Source: Pseudoxanthomonas sp. z9
GTDB lineage: Bacteria; Pseudomonadota; Gammaproteobacteria; Xanthomonadales; Xanthomonadaceae
NCBI RefSeq assembly: GCF_006542425.1
Contig: NZ_VFID01000004.1
Location: forward strand, 248,001 to 312,000
DNA: 64,000 nt
Reading direction: 5' to 3'
Below the pieces are notes generated by a model. It did not search any database. It saw nothing but the letters and a program-made list of their open reading frames with translations, and was not told the origin of the DNA. Made by a program: the position numbers and the translations under genes. Shown here piece after piece: positions 49,083 to 57,930 of this stretch. Each line of letters starts with the position of its first letter. The first letter of the stretch is position 1.

Positions 49083-51242
49083 TCAGAACAGGTAGTTCAC
49101 GCTCAGCAGCAGACTGCGCGGTGTTCCCGGCATGCTGGTGGATCGCCAGTACCGGCTGTTGGTGAGATTGGTGGCCGCCAACGTGATCGTCCATGGCTGC
49201 ACCCGCCACCCCAGCGAGGCGTCCCAGCGCGCATATCCAGGACGCTGGCGGGTATTGGCGAGGTCGTTGTAGATCGGACCGCGGAACGTCACGCCCGTTT
49301 CGCCATACCAGGCGCCGGCCGGCGCGTAGCGCATGAACAGGTTCCCGGTCTTTTGTGCCGCCCCCTGGCGCTGACGGCCTTCGTTGGCGGGATTGGCGCG
49401 ATCCTGGACGATCCGCACTTCCTGCAGTCCGACGCCGCCACGCACATACCATGCTTGGCCCAGGCGCCCGGTGAGGCTGCCTTCGACGCCGCGCGAGCGT
49501 TCGCGGCCCCGTACCGCCCAATGGAAGGGATCGTTCTCGGGGTCGGGCTGATAACGAACGTTGTAGAGCTCGAGTTCGTAGATCGACCAGTGCGAGGAAA
49601 GGCGTCCCTGCGACCAGTCATTGCGACTGCCGACTTCGTACTGGCGTGAATATTGCGGCCTGGCGTCGAACACCGCCTCTTCGCTGACGGCCACGCCCAT
49701 CAATCCGCGCCCGCCATAGGGGGCGAAGTTGCGGCTGTAGGAGGCGTACAGGCTGTGCGCGTCGGTGGGCTGCCAGATCACGCCCAGCCGCGGGCTGGTG
49801 GTCGAACCTTGATAGCGCCGCTGCTTGCCATTGATGCGATTGTGCGACCGGAACATGAAGCGATCGAACCGGAGCCCGGCCAGCATCTTCCACTGCGTCG
49901 CCAGCCCCACGAGATCCTGCACGTAAACGGCCTGGGCCTCGGCGGCGTGCCGATTGGACGTGGTGGCCCGTCCGCGCGGCGTCTTCGGTCCCGGCCAGAC
50001 CGGATGAAACGGGTCCACGCCGTGCGGATAGCGCAGTGAGGGGTCGGAACGCGGCGTCGACATCGCCAGATCCGGGTTGCGCTGTTCGCGGCTGTACTCC
50101 ACGCCCACCAGCAGATCGTGGGCAATCCTGCCGGTGGAGAATTTTCCGATCACATCGATCATGCCGGTCGCGGTGGTGTTGTCGGTCTCCTGCCAGGCGC
50201 GGGTGAAGGTCATGGCGGCCGGCGTCGGGCAAGGCCAGCCGTTGGCCTGGAGGGTACCGTCCGGCCGGCAATAGCTGCCGGCGTAGAGATGATCGAAATC
50301 CTGGCTCGACCGGTTCCAGGCGGCGGTGACGCGCATCGTCCAGTCATCGGACAGGCGCTGGTTCAGCACGGTCCGCAGGGTGCGCGTCCTGTCCACGACG
50401 AAATCGTCCGGATGCGCGTACGCGATACGGGTGGATACGCCGGTCGGCAGGCTGTCGTGGGCCGGCGCGCGATCCGGCCGGCGCCAGATCCGTTCGTCGG
50501 TGTATTGAAGCAGCCAGTCCAGGCCGTCGCCGTTGTCGAACAGGACACTGGGCGACAGCATCCGGCTGTGGCTGGAGATGCCGCGACGGAAGCTGTCCGC
50601 GTGCTCGTGATCGGCGGTCAGGCGCACGGCGAACCGTGGCGACAGCACCCGGTTGACGTCCACGGTCGCGCCCCGGCTGTCCCAGGATCCGGCGCGCGTA
50701 TTGACGCTGCTGACGGCATCGAAGCTGGCCTGCTTGCTGATCAGGTTGACCACGCCCCCGCCCAGCCCGCGCCCGTACAGCACCGATGCGGGCCCCTTGA
50801 CGATCTCGATGCGCTCCACGTTCGCGGTACCGCGCCGGATCTGGCCGGCGTTGCGGATGCCGTCGCGATATATGTCGTTGGAGTCCGCCGCGAATCCGCG
50901 AATCATGATGCCGTCGCCACGCATGTCGTAGGAGGTGTCCACGCCCGGGGTGCCGTCCAGCAGGACGTTCAGGTCGTTGAGGCCGTACACCTTGAACTTG
51001 CTCATCTCCAGGACGTTGACCGTCTGCGGGACATCGCGGGGCTCCATCGCGATGCGGGTTGCGCTGCTGACGGTTTTCGCCCTGCTGTCATCGGGATCGA
51101 TGGCGTCGGCGGTGACCTTGATCGTGTCCAGCGTGGTCGCACCAGGCACATCCTCGGCCGCGTGGGCTGGAAACACGCCCAGCAGCGCGATGCCGGCAAG
51201 AAGCGGGAGACGATCGGAAGTAAAGCGGAACTGCAAGAACAT
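49083..51242 (-). CDS. TonB-dependent siderophore receptor
   Basis: The 719-residue outer-membrane receptor of the FhuA/FoxA-like group has a signal peptide (LPLLAGIALLGVFPAHA), a TonB box (LDTIKVTAD), a plug (RDVPQTVNVLEMSKFKV, MRGDGIMIRGFAADSNDIYRDG, RIEIVKGPASVLYGRG, GGVVNLISKQ) and a barrel ending LLLSVNYLF. PASVLYGRGxxGGxVN is the siderophore-receptor signature. The ATG at 51242 has GGAG 7 bases upstream. A near-perfect Fur box lies 59 bases before it, so iron repression is expected. The ligand, probably a hydroxamate or catecholate, cannot be decided. Confidence 0.92.
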   Translation of the reverse strand: MFLQFRFTSDRLPLLAGIALLGVFPAHAAEDVPGATTLDTIKVTADAIDPDDSRAKTVSSATRIAMEPRDVPQTVNVLEMSKFKVYGLNDLNVLLDGTPGVDTSYDMRGDGIMIRGFAADSNDIYRDGIRNAGQIRRGTANVERIEIVKGPASVLYGRGLGGGVVNLISKQASFDAVSSVNTRAGSWDSRGATVDVNRVLSPRFAVRLTADHEHADSFRRGISSHSRMLSPSVLFDNGDGLDWLLQYTDERIWRRPDRAPAHDSLPTGVSTRIAYAHPDDFVVDRTRTLRTVLNQRLSDDWTMRVTAAWNRSSQDFDHLYAGSYCRPDGTLQANGWPCPTPAAMTFTRAWQETDNTTATGMIDVIGKFSTGRIAHDLLVGVEYSREQRNPDLAMSTPRSDPSLRYPHGVDPFHPVWPGPKTPRGRATTSNRHAAEAQAVYVQDLVGLATQWKMLAGLRFDRFMFRSHNRINGKQRRYQGSTTSPRLGVIWQPTDAHSLYASYSRNFAPYGGRGLMGVAVSEEAVFDARPQYSRQYEVGSRNDWSQGRLSSHWSIYELELYNVRYQPDPENDPFHWAVRGRERSRGVEGSLTGRLGQAWYVRGGVGLQEVRIVQDRANPANEGRQRQGAAQKTGNLFMRYAPAGAWYGETGVTFRGPIYNDLANTRQRPGYARWDASLGWRVQPWTITLAATNLTNSRYWRSTSMPGTPRSLLLSVNYLF

Positions 51243-51300
51243 GGAACTGCTCCATCGGTGTGGGGAACGTCGTGAACCCCATCCGGAGCCGCACTTCAAT

Positions 51301-51319
51301 GAAAATGATAATCATTAAC
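51301..51319 (-). promoter_or_regulatory. Fur box
   Basis: GAAAATGATAATCATTAAC matches the 19-base Fur consensus GATAATGATAATCATTATC at 17 positions, including the whole central ATGATAATCATTA. It lies 59 bases upstream of the siderophore receptor start, where it can cover the promoter. Confidence 0.92.
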
Positions 51320-51601
51320 AAATATGACTCGTCGCGGATTGACGCGCGTTGCGACGCATTGCACGTCGTTTCTGCAACCGCCTGTGGGATTTCCGCGAGA
51401 CGATGTCTCCACCGCCGTATGTGAGCGGACGATTCGACACGCAGTGCGGTGCACGACGCTGGAAGTCGCGGGTTCAACCGCGCGTCACGGACATGCCGTG
51501 GTTTCCGCACCCGCGCCCATGGCCCGTCAAACTGCCTGCGGCCCCTGCCAAGCGGGATGGGTTCAGTAAGCCGCAACCTTCATTTCATGGCCGGCAACAC
51601 A

Positions 51602-51621
51602 ACCATACCAATGCGTATGGT
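51602..51621. promoter_or_regulatory. Palindromic operator candidate upstream of the DUF4442 gene
   Basis: ACCATAC - CAATGC - GTATGGT, a perfect 7-bp inverted repeat with 6-base spacer, 40 bases before the start codon. The shape fits a TetR-type regulator site. The remaining part of the 51320-51660 gap shows nothing identifiable. Confidence 0.5.
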
Positions 51622-51660
51622 AGGCTGTCCGCCAGTTCGTTCCCCCACCTACGCCGCCGC

Positions 51661-52131
51661 ATGAAAGCCTCCACGCTCCGCCACATCTTCAATGTCTGGC
51701 CGCCATTCCTTTTCAGCGGCATCCACGTCACCCGCATGGCCGACGACTGGCGCAGCGCGCGGGTGGAGATGCGGATGCGTCCCTGGAACCGCAACTATGT
51801 CGGCACCCATTTCGGCGGCAGCCTGTTCTCGATGACCGATCCGTTCTGGATGATCCTGGTGAAGGAATGCCTGGGCGCCGATTACTTCGTCTGGGACAAG
51901 GCCGGCGAAATCGAATTCGTCAAACCCGGCAAGGGCACCGTGCACGCCGAGTTCCGCGTGGACGACGCGATGCTCGACGCCATCCGTGCAGAGGCTGCCA
52001 ACGGCGAGAAGCATCTGCGCTGGCTGCCGGTGGACGTGATCGACGCGCAAGGCGAGGTGGTTGCGCGGATCCGCAAGCAGATCTACGTGCGCCTGAAACC
52101 AAGGGCACGCAACGGCGAGGCGATGGGGTGA
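51661..52131 (+). CDS. DUF4442 hotdog-fold protein
   Basis: The 156-residue cytoplasmic protein has RMADDWRSARVEMRMRPWNRNYVGTHFGGSLFSMTDPFWMILV, the DUF4442 pattern. This family belongs to the hotdog thioesterase superfamily, in which GTxFGGSLxxxxD aligns with the substrate pocket of acyl-CoA thioesterases. An acyl-CoA or acyl-ACP thioesterase role is possible but unproven. The frame is open upstream to 51349; the ATG at 51661 gives the normal start (MKASTLRHIFNVWPP). Confidence 0.82.
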   Translation: MKASTLRHIFNVWPPFLFSGIHVTRMADDWRSARVEMRMRPWNRNYVGTHFGGSLFSMTDPFWMILVKECLGADYFVWDKAGEIEFVKPGKGTVHAEFRVDDAMLDAIRAEAANGEKHLRWLPVDVIDAQGEVVARIRKQIYVRLKPRARNGEAMG

Positions 52132-52147
52132 CAGGATACGCCGGGGA

Positions 52148-53491
52148 TCAATGCAGTTCCGCGGGTACGGCCAGTTCCCAATAGGCGCCGTCCCTCTGAT
52201 CGAACAACGCAATACGCAGGCGCCCTTCCACCACCTGGACCTCGCGCCCCCGTTTCAGCGCAGCGGGCCGCGCCTGCACCCGCGCCGTCAGCGAGCGGTT
52301 GTCGCGTGGCTGCTCGCGCAGCCATAGCAGGGTCGCCATCAGATTCAGCCGCGCCCGTTGGTCCTGAAGACGGTGCTGGTAGGGCGCCATGGTGGGGCGA
52401 TCAATGTCGTTCAGAATGCAGCCGACGGCATTGGCAACGCACTCGATCCGCAATCCTGCTTGCGGCAAGGGGACGATCACAGGTCGATCCGCCAGGCGCT
52501 GCCGACGGGCTTCCTCACTACAGGGCCAGGCCATGGTTTCAGCGATCATCGCCTTCGTGGCATGTGGCCGATACACGAATCGCATTCTCCAGCCGGACGC
52601 CCCCCCTGCTTCTGCCTTGCCATATCCGTTCTGTTCGAGCGCGGGTCGCGAGAACTCGAACTCGCGTTTGATCACCCGGCACATGGCGTCGTTCGTCAAC
52701 GGTGGCGGTTCACGCAATGACTGGCAAGCCGCAGGCAATGGCACGTCCGCCGGAAGCTCGGCCAGCATCTGGCCCTGCATTTCCAGCCAACCGCGAATCG
52801 CGGCATCGCCCATCATTGCATCGATCAGCAGATCCGGTTGCCGCATCCAGCGTCGCCAGGCGACGACGCTCCGGCAACTGCTTTCCAGGCCACGCATCCG
52901 TTCTCCCCGCACGAAAGACAACGCCGCGTCGATGCGCATCAACGCAGAGCCCTCGCCCATCGCAATGATGGCGAACGGCATGTCGGGCCGCATGTGGAAT
53001 CGACTCCGGAGGTAGTCGTTGTACTCCAGGGCTTCCCGGCTTCGTTGCAGCAATCCCGCATGCGCGTCCAGCAAAGCGGCCGCCTTGGCCGGGTCACTTC
53101 GCACACGTTCCAGGCATCCAGCAGACATGCGCAGGCCACATCCATGGTCCGAAGCTGGCGGCAGCCTCTCCTCCCGGTGCCCTGCATCGGCATCGCTGAC
53201 AAAGGGCTCGGCAAGACCGGTGCCGTCGTACGTTGCCGGACTTCGATTGAAGCGCGCGACATCCGCCGCCGCGATCCGCTCGCGGGCTTCCGGGGTAAGG
53301 TCATAGCGCAGCAGCCACACGTCGGCGAAGGCATTGCCACCCTGCGGTTCCGGCACCGGAATGGTCAGCAGCGCCAGTGCCTGTTCCTGGGCACGCGTGG
53401 GCCAAAACAGCCACGACGCGGCGAACAGCAGCCCCGCCAGGATTCCCGCCGCCAGCACGGTCCCCGCCAACACCCGCAACACCCGTTTCAT
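52148..53491 (-). CDS. Membrane-anchored periplasmic hypothetical protein
   Basis: I do not recognise this family. The 447-residue product has an N-terminal membrane helix (VLRVLAGTVLAAGILAGLLFAASWLFW) and a large, mostly helical periplasmic domain rich in Arg and Met. Several cysteines (HGCGLRMSAGCL, ESSCRSV, CQSL, CVANAVGCIL) probably form disulphides. An in-frame start 4 codons upstream is possible. It is convergent with the DUF4442 gene and divergent from the DUF502 gene. Confidence 0.7.
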   Translation of the reverse strand: MKRVLRVLAGTVLAAGILAGLLFAASWLFWPTRAQEQALALLTIPVPEPQGGNAFADVWLLRYDLTPEARERIAAADVARFNRSPATYDGTGLAEPFVSDADAGHREERLPPASDHGCGLRMSAGCLERVRSDPAKAAALLDAHAGLLQRSREALEYNDYLRSRFHMRPDMPFAIIAMGEGSALMRIDAALSFVRGERMRGLESSCRSVVAWRRWMRQPDLLIDAMMGDAAIRGWLEMQGQMLAELPADVPLPAACQSLREPPPLTNDAMCRVIKREFEFSRPALEQNGYGKAEAGGASGWRMRFVYRPHATKAMIAETMAWPCSEEARRQRLADRPVIVPLPQAGLRIECVANAVGCILNDIDRPTMAPYQHRLQDQRARLNLMATLLWLREQPRDNRSLTARVQARPAALKRGREVQVVEGRLRIALFDQRDGAYWELAVPAELH

Positions 53492-53568
53492 GACGCTCCC
53501 CACAGCGTTCCCGCACCCAGCCTAGCAAAGCCCGCACGCCGGCCCGGGCAGGTCCTACAATAGCCGCC

Positions 53569-54237
53569 ATGCCCCCCGATGCCTCCTCCCGCCCTTCGCT
53601 GCAGCGCCTGTTCCTGACCGGCCTGCTCACCCTGCTGCCGATCTGGCTGACCTGGGTGGTGGTCAAGTTCGTGTTCGTGCTGCTGTCCGACATCAGCAAG
53701 CCCTTCGTCGGCCCCGTCTCGCACCAGATCGCCGCCTCGTTCCCGCAGGCGCTGGGCTGGTTCAACGCGCAGTGGGTGCAGAACACGATCGCGCTGGCCG
53801 CCACGCTGCTGGCGATCCTCGCGGTCGGCATCCTCGCCCGCCGCGTGATCGGCCAGCAGTTGCTGCGCTGGTTCGAACTGCTGGTGCTGCGCATCCCGCT
53901 GGCCAGCACCATCTACACCAGCGCGCGCCAGTTGCTCGACATCCTGCAGACCAAGCCCGGCAGCACCCAGCGCGTGGTGCTGATCGACTTCCCGCATCGC
54001 GACATGAAATCGGTGGGCCTGGTGACCCGGGTGATCCGCGAGGAAGGCACCGGTCGTGAACTGGCCGCGGTGTACGTGCCGACCACGCCCAACCCCACTT
54101 CGGGCTACCTGGAAATCGTGCCGGTGGAGCTGCTGACGCCGACCGACTGGACGGTCGATCAGGCGATGAGCTTCATCATCTCCGGCGGTGCGGTGTCGCC
54201 GGAATCCATGCCCTTCACCCGCGCGGGAGAGCGCTGA
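53569..54237 (+). CDS. DUF502 inner-membrane protein
   Basis: The 222-residue protein has two membrane helices (LFLTGLLTLLPIWLTWVVVKF and TIALAATLLAILAVGILARR) and the DUF502 signatures RIPLASTIYTSARQLLDIL and VYVPTTPNPTSGYLEIVP. Function in bacteria is unclear; plant homologues (LCV/COV1) are endomembrane proteins. Three bases separate it from the queuosine-precursor transporter gene, so the two are co-transcribed. Confidence 0.9.
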   Translation: MPPDASSRPSLQRLFLTGLLTLLPIWLTWVVVKFVFVLLSDISKPFVGPVSHQIAASFPQALGWFNAQWVQNTIALAATLLAILAVGILARRVIGQQLLRWFELLVLRIPLASTIYTSARQLLDILQTKPGSTQRVVLIDFPHRDMKSVGLVTRVIREEGTGRELAAVYVPTTPNPTSGYLEIVPVELLTPTDWTVDQAMSFIISGGAVSPESMPFTRAGER

Positions 54238-54240
54238 CCG

Positions 54241-55023
54241 ATGGCAGTGATGAATGGCCGTACCCTCGACGATCGCGCGGTACGGCTGTTCATCGCACTG
54301 GCGGCATTCTTCTGCGTCAACGCGGTGCTGGCCGAATTCATCGGGGTCAAGATCTTCGCCCTCGAGGACACCCTGGGCATCGCGCCGCTGGAATGGAACC
54401 TGTTCGGACAGACGGGCTCGCTCAACTTCACGGTCGGCACGCTGCTGTGGCCGTTCGTATTCATCCTTACCGACACCATCAACGAGTTCTTCGGTCGTCG
54501 CGGCGTGCGCTTCATCTCGTGGATGGCGGTGGCGCTGATCGTCTACGGCTTCGTGTTCGCCTTCCTTGCCATCGCCACCGCGCCGGCCGGCTGGTGGGTC
54601 AAGGCCGCCGAGCAACAGGGCGTGCCGGACTACCAGGCCGCGTTCGCGGCGATCTTCGGCCAGGGCATGTGGTCGATCGTCGGTTCGATCATCGCGTTCC
54701 TGATCGGGCAGCTGATCGACGTGGCCGTTTTCCATCGCATCCGCGCCGCCACCGGCGAGCGCATGGTCTGGCTGCGCGCGACCGGTTCGACCGCGATCTC
54801 GCAGCTGGTGGACAGCTTCGTGGTCATCTGGATCGCGTTCGTGCTGGGACCGCAGAAGTGGCCGACCTCGCTGTTCCTGGCAGTCAGCTCGGTCAACTAC
54901 GTCTACAAGATGCTGGCCGCGATCGCGCTGATTCCGCTGCTGTACCTGATGCGGCACGCCATCCGCCGCTACCTGGGCGAGGACCGCGAACGGCAGCTGC
55001 GCCAGGAAGCAGCCGCCGACTGA
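54241..55023 (+). CDS. yhhQ: Queuosine precursor transporter (YhhQ/VUT family)
   Basis: Imports preQ0/preQ1-type precursors for queuosine tRNA modification. The 260-residue protein has six or more membrane helices and the family motifs AEFIGVKIF, FILTDTINEFFGRRGVRFISW and STAISQLVDSFVVIWIAF. There is no room for a riboswitch between it and the DUF502 gene. Family assignment is good; precise substrate is inferred from E. coli YhhQ. Confidence 0.88.
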   Translation: MAVMNGRTLDDRAVRLFIALAAFFCVNAVLAEFIGVKIFALEDTLGIAPLEWNLFGQTGSLNFTVGTLLWPFVFILTDTINEFFGRRGVRFISWMAVALIVYGFVFAFLAIATAPAGWWVKAAEQQGVPDYQAAFAAIFGQGMWSIVGSIIAFLIGQLIDVAVFHRIRAATGERMVWLRATGSTAISQLVDSFVVIWIAFVLGPQKWPTSLFLAVSSVNYVYKMLAAIALIPLLYLMRHAIRRYLGEDRERQLRQEAAAD

Positions 55024-55119
55024 TCGGTTCGAACGCAGGCAGCGCCGCCGCCCACACCCTGCGCGCTCCGCCCGCAACCCGTTATGCTCGGGCTTCCATT
55101 CAAACCGGGGAGAGGCTGG

Positions 55120-56214
55120 ATGAACCTGTTGCGGACCACGCGGATGCTGCCCGCGCTGCTGATGGCGGCGCTGTTCCTGTCGATGGGCGCACAGGCGCGG
55201 GCCGGCAATGCCGATGGCGCCGAGGCCCGCCGCGATGCCGCCATCGCCAGCCTGATGCAGCGCTATGACGGCCAGGTGCCGGGCGCATCGTTGCTGGTGC
55301 TGAAGGATGGCCAGCCGGTGGTCGAACGCGGCTTCGGCCTGGCCAATCTGGAAGACCATGTGCCGGCCTCGGCGGAAACGAACTACCGCCTCGCATCGGT
55401 GACCAAACAGTTCACCGCCGCGAGCATCCTGCTGCTGGCCGAGGACGGCAAACTGAAGCTGGACGATCCGGTCAAGCGCTGGCTGCCCTCGCTGCCGGCC
55501 GCCGCCAACGTGATCACGATCCGCCACCTGCTCAGCCACACCTCGGGCCTTATCGATTACGAGGAGGTGATGCCCTCGGATCTGACAGGCCAGCTGCACG
55601 ACATCGACGTGCTGCACATCCTCGAAGGACAGGACCGCACCTACTTCGTGCCCGGCAGCTCGTACCGCTACAGCAACAGCGGCTACGCGCTGCTGGCACT
55701 GATCGTCGGCAAGGCCTCGGGGCAGGATTTCGCCAGCTTCCTGCGCCAGCGCATCTTCCTGCCGCTGGGCATGGCCGACACGGTGGCGCTCGAGGAAGGT
55801 ATCTCCACGGTGGTCAATCGCGCCTACGGCTACAGCGAGACCGATGGCCGCTGGGAGCGCACCGACCAGAGTCCGACCAGCGCCGTGCTGGGCGACGGCG
55901 GCATCTATTCCTCGATCCGGGATCTGGCGCGCTGGGATGCGGCACTCTACGACGAGCGCCTGTTGAAGAAGGCATCACTGGATCTGGCCTTCAGCCACGC
56001 CACGCCCACGCAGGAACCGGACGTGCCGTACTACGGCTTCGGCTGGCGCATCAACGGCGATGTGGTCTGGCATTCCGGCGAGAGCATCGGCTTCCGCAAC
56101 GTGATCGTGCGCTATCCGAAGGAGAGGCTCACCGTCATCCTGCTGAGCAACCGCAACGATCCGGAACCCTATCGCACCGCTGTCGCCATCGCGGATCTGT
56201 TCCGCCAGCGCTGA
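55120..56214 (+). CDS. Periplasmic serine hydrolase, class C beta-lactamase fold
   Basis: The 364-residue product has a signal peptide (LPALLMAALFLSMGAQARA) and a penicillin-binding-like domain with the nucleophile motif SVTK (residues 93-96), YSN (184-186) and a WHSGESIGF motif taking the KTG position. HLLSHTSGL and YRYSNSGYALLALIVGKASG are typical of the AmpC/esterase/D-peptidase group. Lacking other AmpC features, it is more likely an esterase or D-aminopeptidase than a resistance enzyme. GGAGAGG precedes the ATG. It is convergent with the next gene, 3 bases apart. Confidence 0.87.
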   Translation: MNLLRTTRMLPALLMAALFLSMGAQARAGNADGAEARRDAAIASLMQRYDGQVPGASLLVLKDGQPVVERGFGLANLEDHVPASAETNYRLASVTKQFTAASILLLAEDGKLKLDDPVKRWLPSLPAAANVITIRHLLSHTSGLIDYEEVMPSDLTGQLHDIDVLHILEGQDRTYFVPGSSYRYSNSGYALLALIVGKASGQDFASFLRQRIFLPLGMADTVALEEGISTVVNRAYGYSETDGRWERTDQSPTSAVLGDGGIYSSIRDLARWDAALYDERLLKKASLDLAFSHATPTQEPDVPYYGFGWRINGDVVWHSGESIGFRNVIVRYPKERLTVILLSNRNDPEPYRTAVAIADLFRQR

Positions 56215-56217
56215 GCC

Positions 56218-57813
56218 TCACTTCAGGTCGGCCAGGATCACCCGCGCCGCGTTGTGCCCGGGCGCGCCGGTGACGCCGCCGCCCGGATGGGTGCCGGCGC
56301 CGCACAGGTAAAGACCGGGGATGGCACCGCGATAACCCGCCTGTCCCAGCATCGGGCGGGCGCTGAACAGCTGGTTGAGCGAGAGCGCGCCATGGAAGAT
56401 GTCGCCGCCAATCAGGCCGAAGGTGCGCTCCAGGTCCAGCGGGCTCAACACCTGCCGGCCCAGCACCGAAGCGGCGAAGCCGGGCGCGAAGCGATCCACC
56501 GTGGCGATCATGAGGTCGGCGACCTCCTCGCGGTGGTCGTCCCAGTTGCGCCCGCCTGGCAACACCGGCGCCACGTGCTGGCAGAACAGGCTGGCGACGT
56601 GCTGGCCCGGCGGCGCGAGCGAATCGTCCAGCGTGGAGGGAATCAGCATCTCCACGATCGGCTCGCGCGACCAGCCCTGCGCCAGCGCGTCGCGGTAGGC
56701 GCGATCCATGTAGTCCAGGCTCGGCGCCAGGATGATCCCGGCGGTCAGGTGATCGCCCTCGCCCGGCAAGGCGGTGAAATCCGGCAGGCGCGACAGCGCC
56801 ACATTCATGCGGAAGGTGCCGGATCCGCAGCGCCAGTTCGCCATCCGCTCGCGGGTGGGCGCGGGCACGTCGTCCGCGCGCATCAGTTGTTCGTACAACA
56901 GCTTGGGATTGACGTTGGCCACGACCGCGCGTGCACGCAGGGTCTCGCCATCGGAGGTCACCACGCCGACCGCGCGGCCCCGTTCCACCAGCACCTCGCG
57001 CACGCCGGCGCCGGTGCGCAGTTCGGCGCCGGCCGCGCGCGCCGCGCCAGCCATCGCCTGGGTGATCGCACCCATGCCGCCGATGGCGTGGCCCCAGGCG
57101 CCCTTGACGCCGTTCACCTCGCCGAACACGTGGTGCAGCAGCACGTACGCCGAACCGGGCGTGTACGGACTGGCGTAGTTGCCCACCACGCCGTCGAAGC
57201 CGAACAACGCCTTGACCGGTTCGCTCTCGAACCAGCGATCCAGGTATTCGCCGGCGGAGATGGTGAACAGATCCAGCAGTTCCTGCCGCAGGGTCTCGTC
57301 CAGCGCATGCAGCTTCCGGCCCAGACGCGCGGTGCGCAGCAGTTCCGGCAAGGCTTTCCACCAGCCGCCATCGGTCAGGTTGGGCGGCGGCTCCAGGGCC
57401 AGCGCGCGCAGCACGTCGGCGATCGCGTCCAGGCGGGCCTCGTAGGCCGGCAGGCGCTCGGCGTCGCGGGCGGAGAACCTGGCGAACTCGGCGCGCGTCT
57501 GGCCGCCGCCGGTCAGCAGGTAGCCGCCGTCCTGCAGCGGCAGGAAGTTGTTGCGCCGGCGCTCGACCACCCGCAGGCCGTGTCCGGGCAGATCCAGCTC
57601 GGCGATGACCCGGGGCTGCAGCAGCGAAACCGTATAGGAAGCCACCGAATTGCGGAAACCGGGGTGGAATTCCTCCGTGACCGCGGCGCCGCCCAGCACC
57701 CCGCGGCGTTCCAGCACGGTCACCCTCAGGCCCGCCCTGGCCAGGTAGGCCGCGCAGACCAGGCCGTTGTGGCCTCCACCGACCAGCAGGACATCCCGGG
57801 AGGCGTTGCTCAT
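56218..57813 (-). CDS. FAD-dependent oxidoreductase, CrtI/PYROXD2-like
   Basis: The 531-residue protein has the Rossmann dinucleotide motif VLLVGGGHNGLVCAAYLARAG near the N-terminus, LERRGVLGGAAVTEEFHPGF, and the C-terminal flavin-binding GLYLCGAGTHPGGGVTGAPGHNAARVIL of the phytoene-desaturase-related group. Similar stand-alone proteins are common in proteobacteria and related to human PYROXD2. There is no carotenoid gene nearby, so a carotenoid role is not supported. The substrate is unknown. Confidence 0.87.
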   Translation of the reverse strand: MSNASRDVLLVGGGHNGLVCAAYLARAGLRVTVLERRGVLGGAAVTEEFHPGFRNSVASYTVSLLQPRVIAELDLPGHGLRVVERRRNNFLPLQDGGYLLTGGGQTRAEFARFSARDAERLPAYEARLDAIADVLRALALEPPPNLTDGGWWKALPELLRTARLGRKLHALDETLRQELLDLFTISAGEYLDRWFESEPVKALFGFDGVVGNYASPYTPGSAYVLLHHVFGEVNGVKGAWGHAIGGMGAITQAMAGAARAAGAELRTGAGVREVLVERGRAVGVVTSDGETLRARAVVANVNPKLLYEQLMRADDVPAPTRERMANWRCGSGTFRMNVALSRLPDFTALPGEGDHLTAGIILAPSLDYMDRAYRDALAQGWSREPIVEMLIPSTLDDSLAPPGQHVASLFCQHVAPVLPGGRNWDDHREEVADLMIATVDRFAPGFAASVLGRQVLSPLDLERTFGLIGGDIFHGALSLNQLFSARPMLGQAGYRGAIPGLYLCGAGTHPGGGVTGAPGHNAARVILADLK

Positions 57814-57930
57814 GCCCCCGCCCCAGCCGGAACGCCTAAACGGAAGCCGGGGCCGGCAGCGGCCACAGCCGGGAGGCCGGCTCGCCTATAATTGTGATTC
57901 AGCACGCAAACTGGATGGCAGGGAACAGGC

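Noticed and set aside
54238..54240. preQ1 riboswitch ahead of the queuosine precursor transporter
   Set aside because: Only three bases separate it from the upstream DUF502 gene, leaving no leader.
55022..55050. GGTTCGAAC resembling a tRNA T-loop
   Set aside because: No acceptor stem, anticodon arm or CCA end can be folded around it.
55120..56214. Beta-lactamase resistance gene
   Set aside because: It has the fold motifs but is placed among housekeeping genes and matches the esterase/D-peptidase subgroup; no evidence for antibiotic hydrolysis.
56218..57813. Carotenoid desaturase assignment for the FAD oxidoreductase
   Set aside because: No crtB/crtE-type genes nearby and the sequence fits the broader PYROXD2-like group better.
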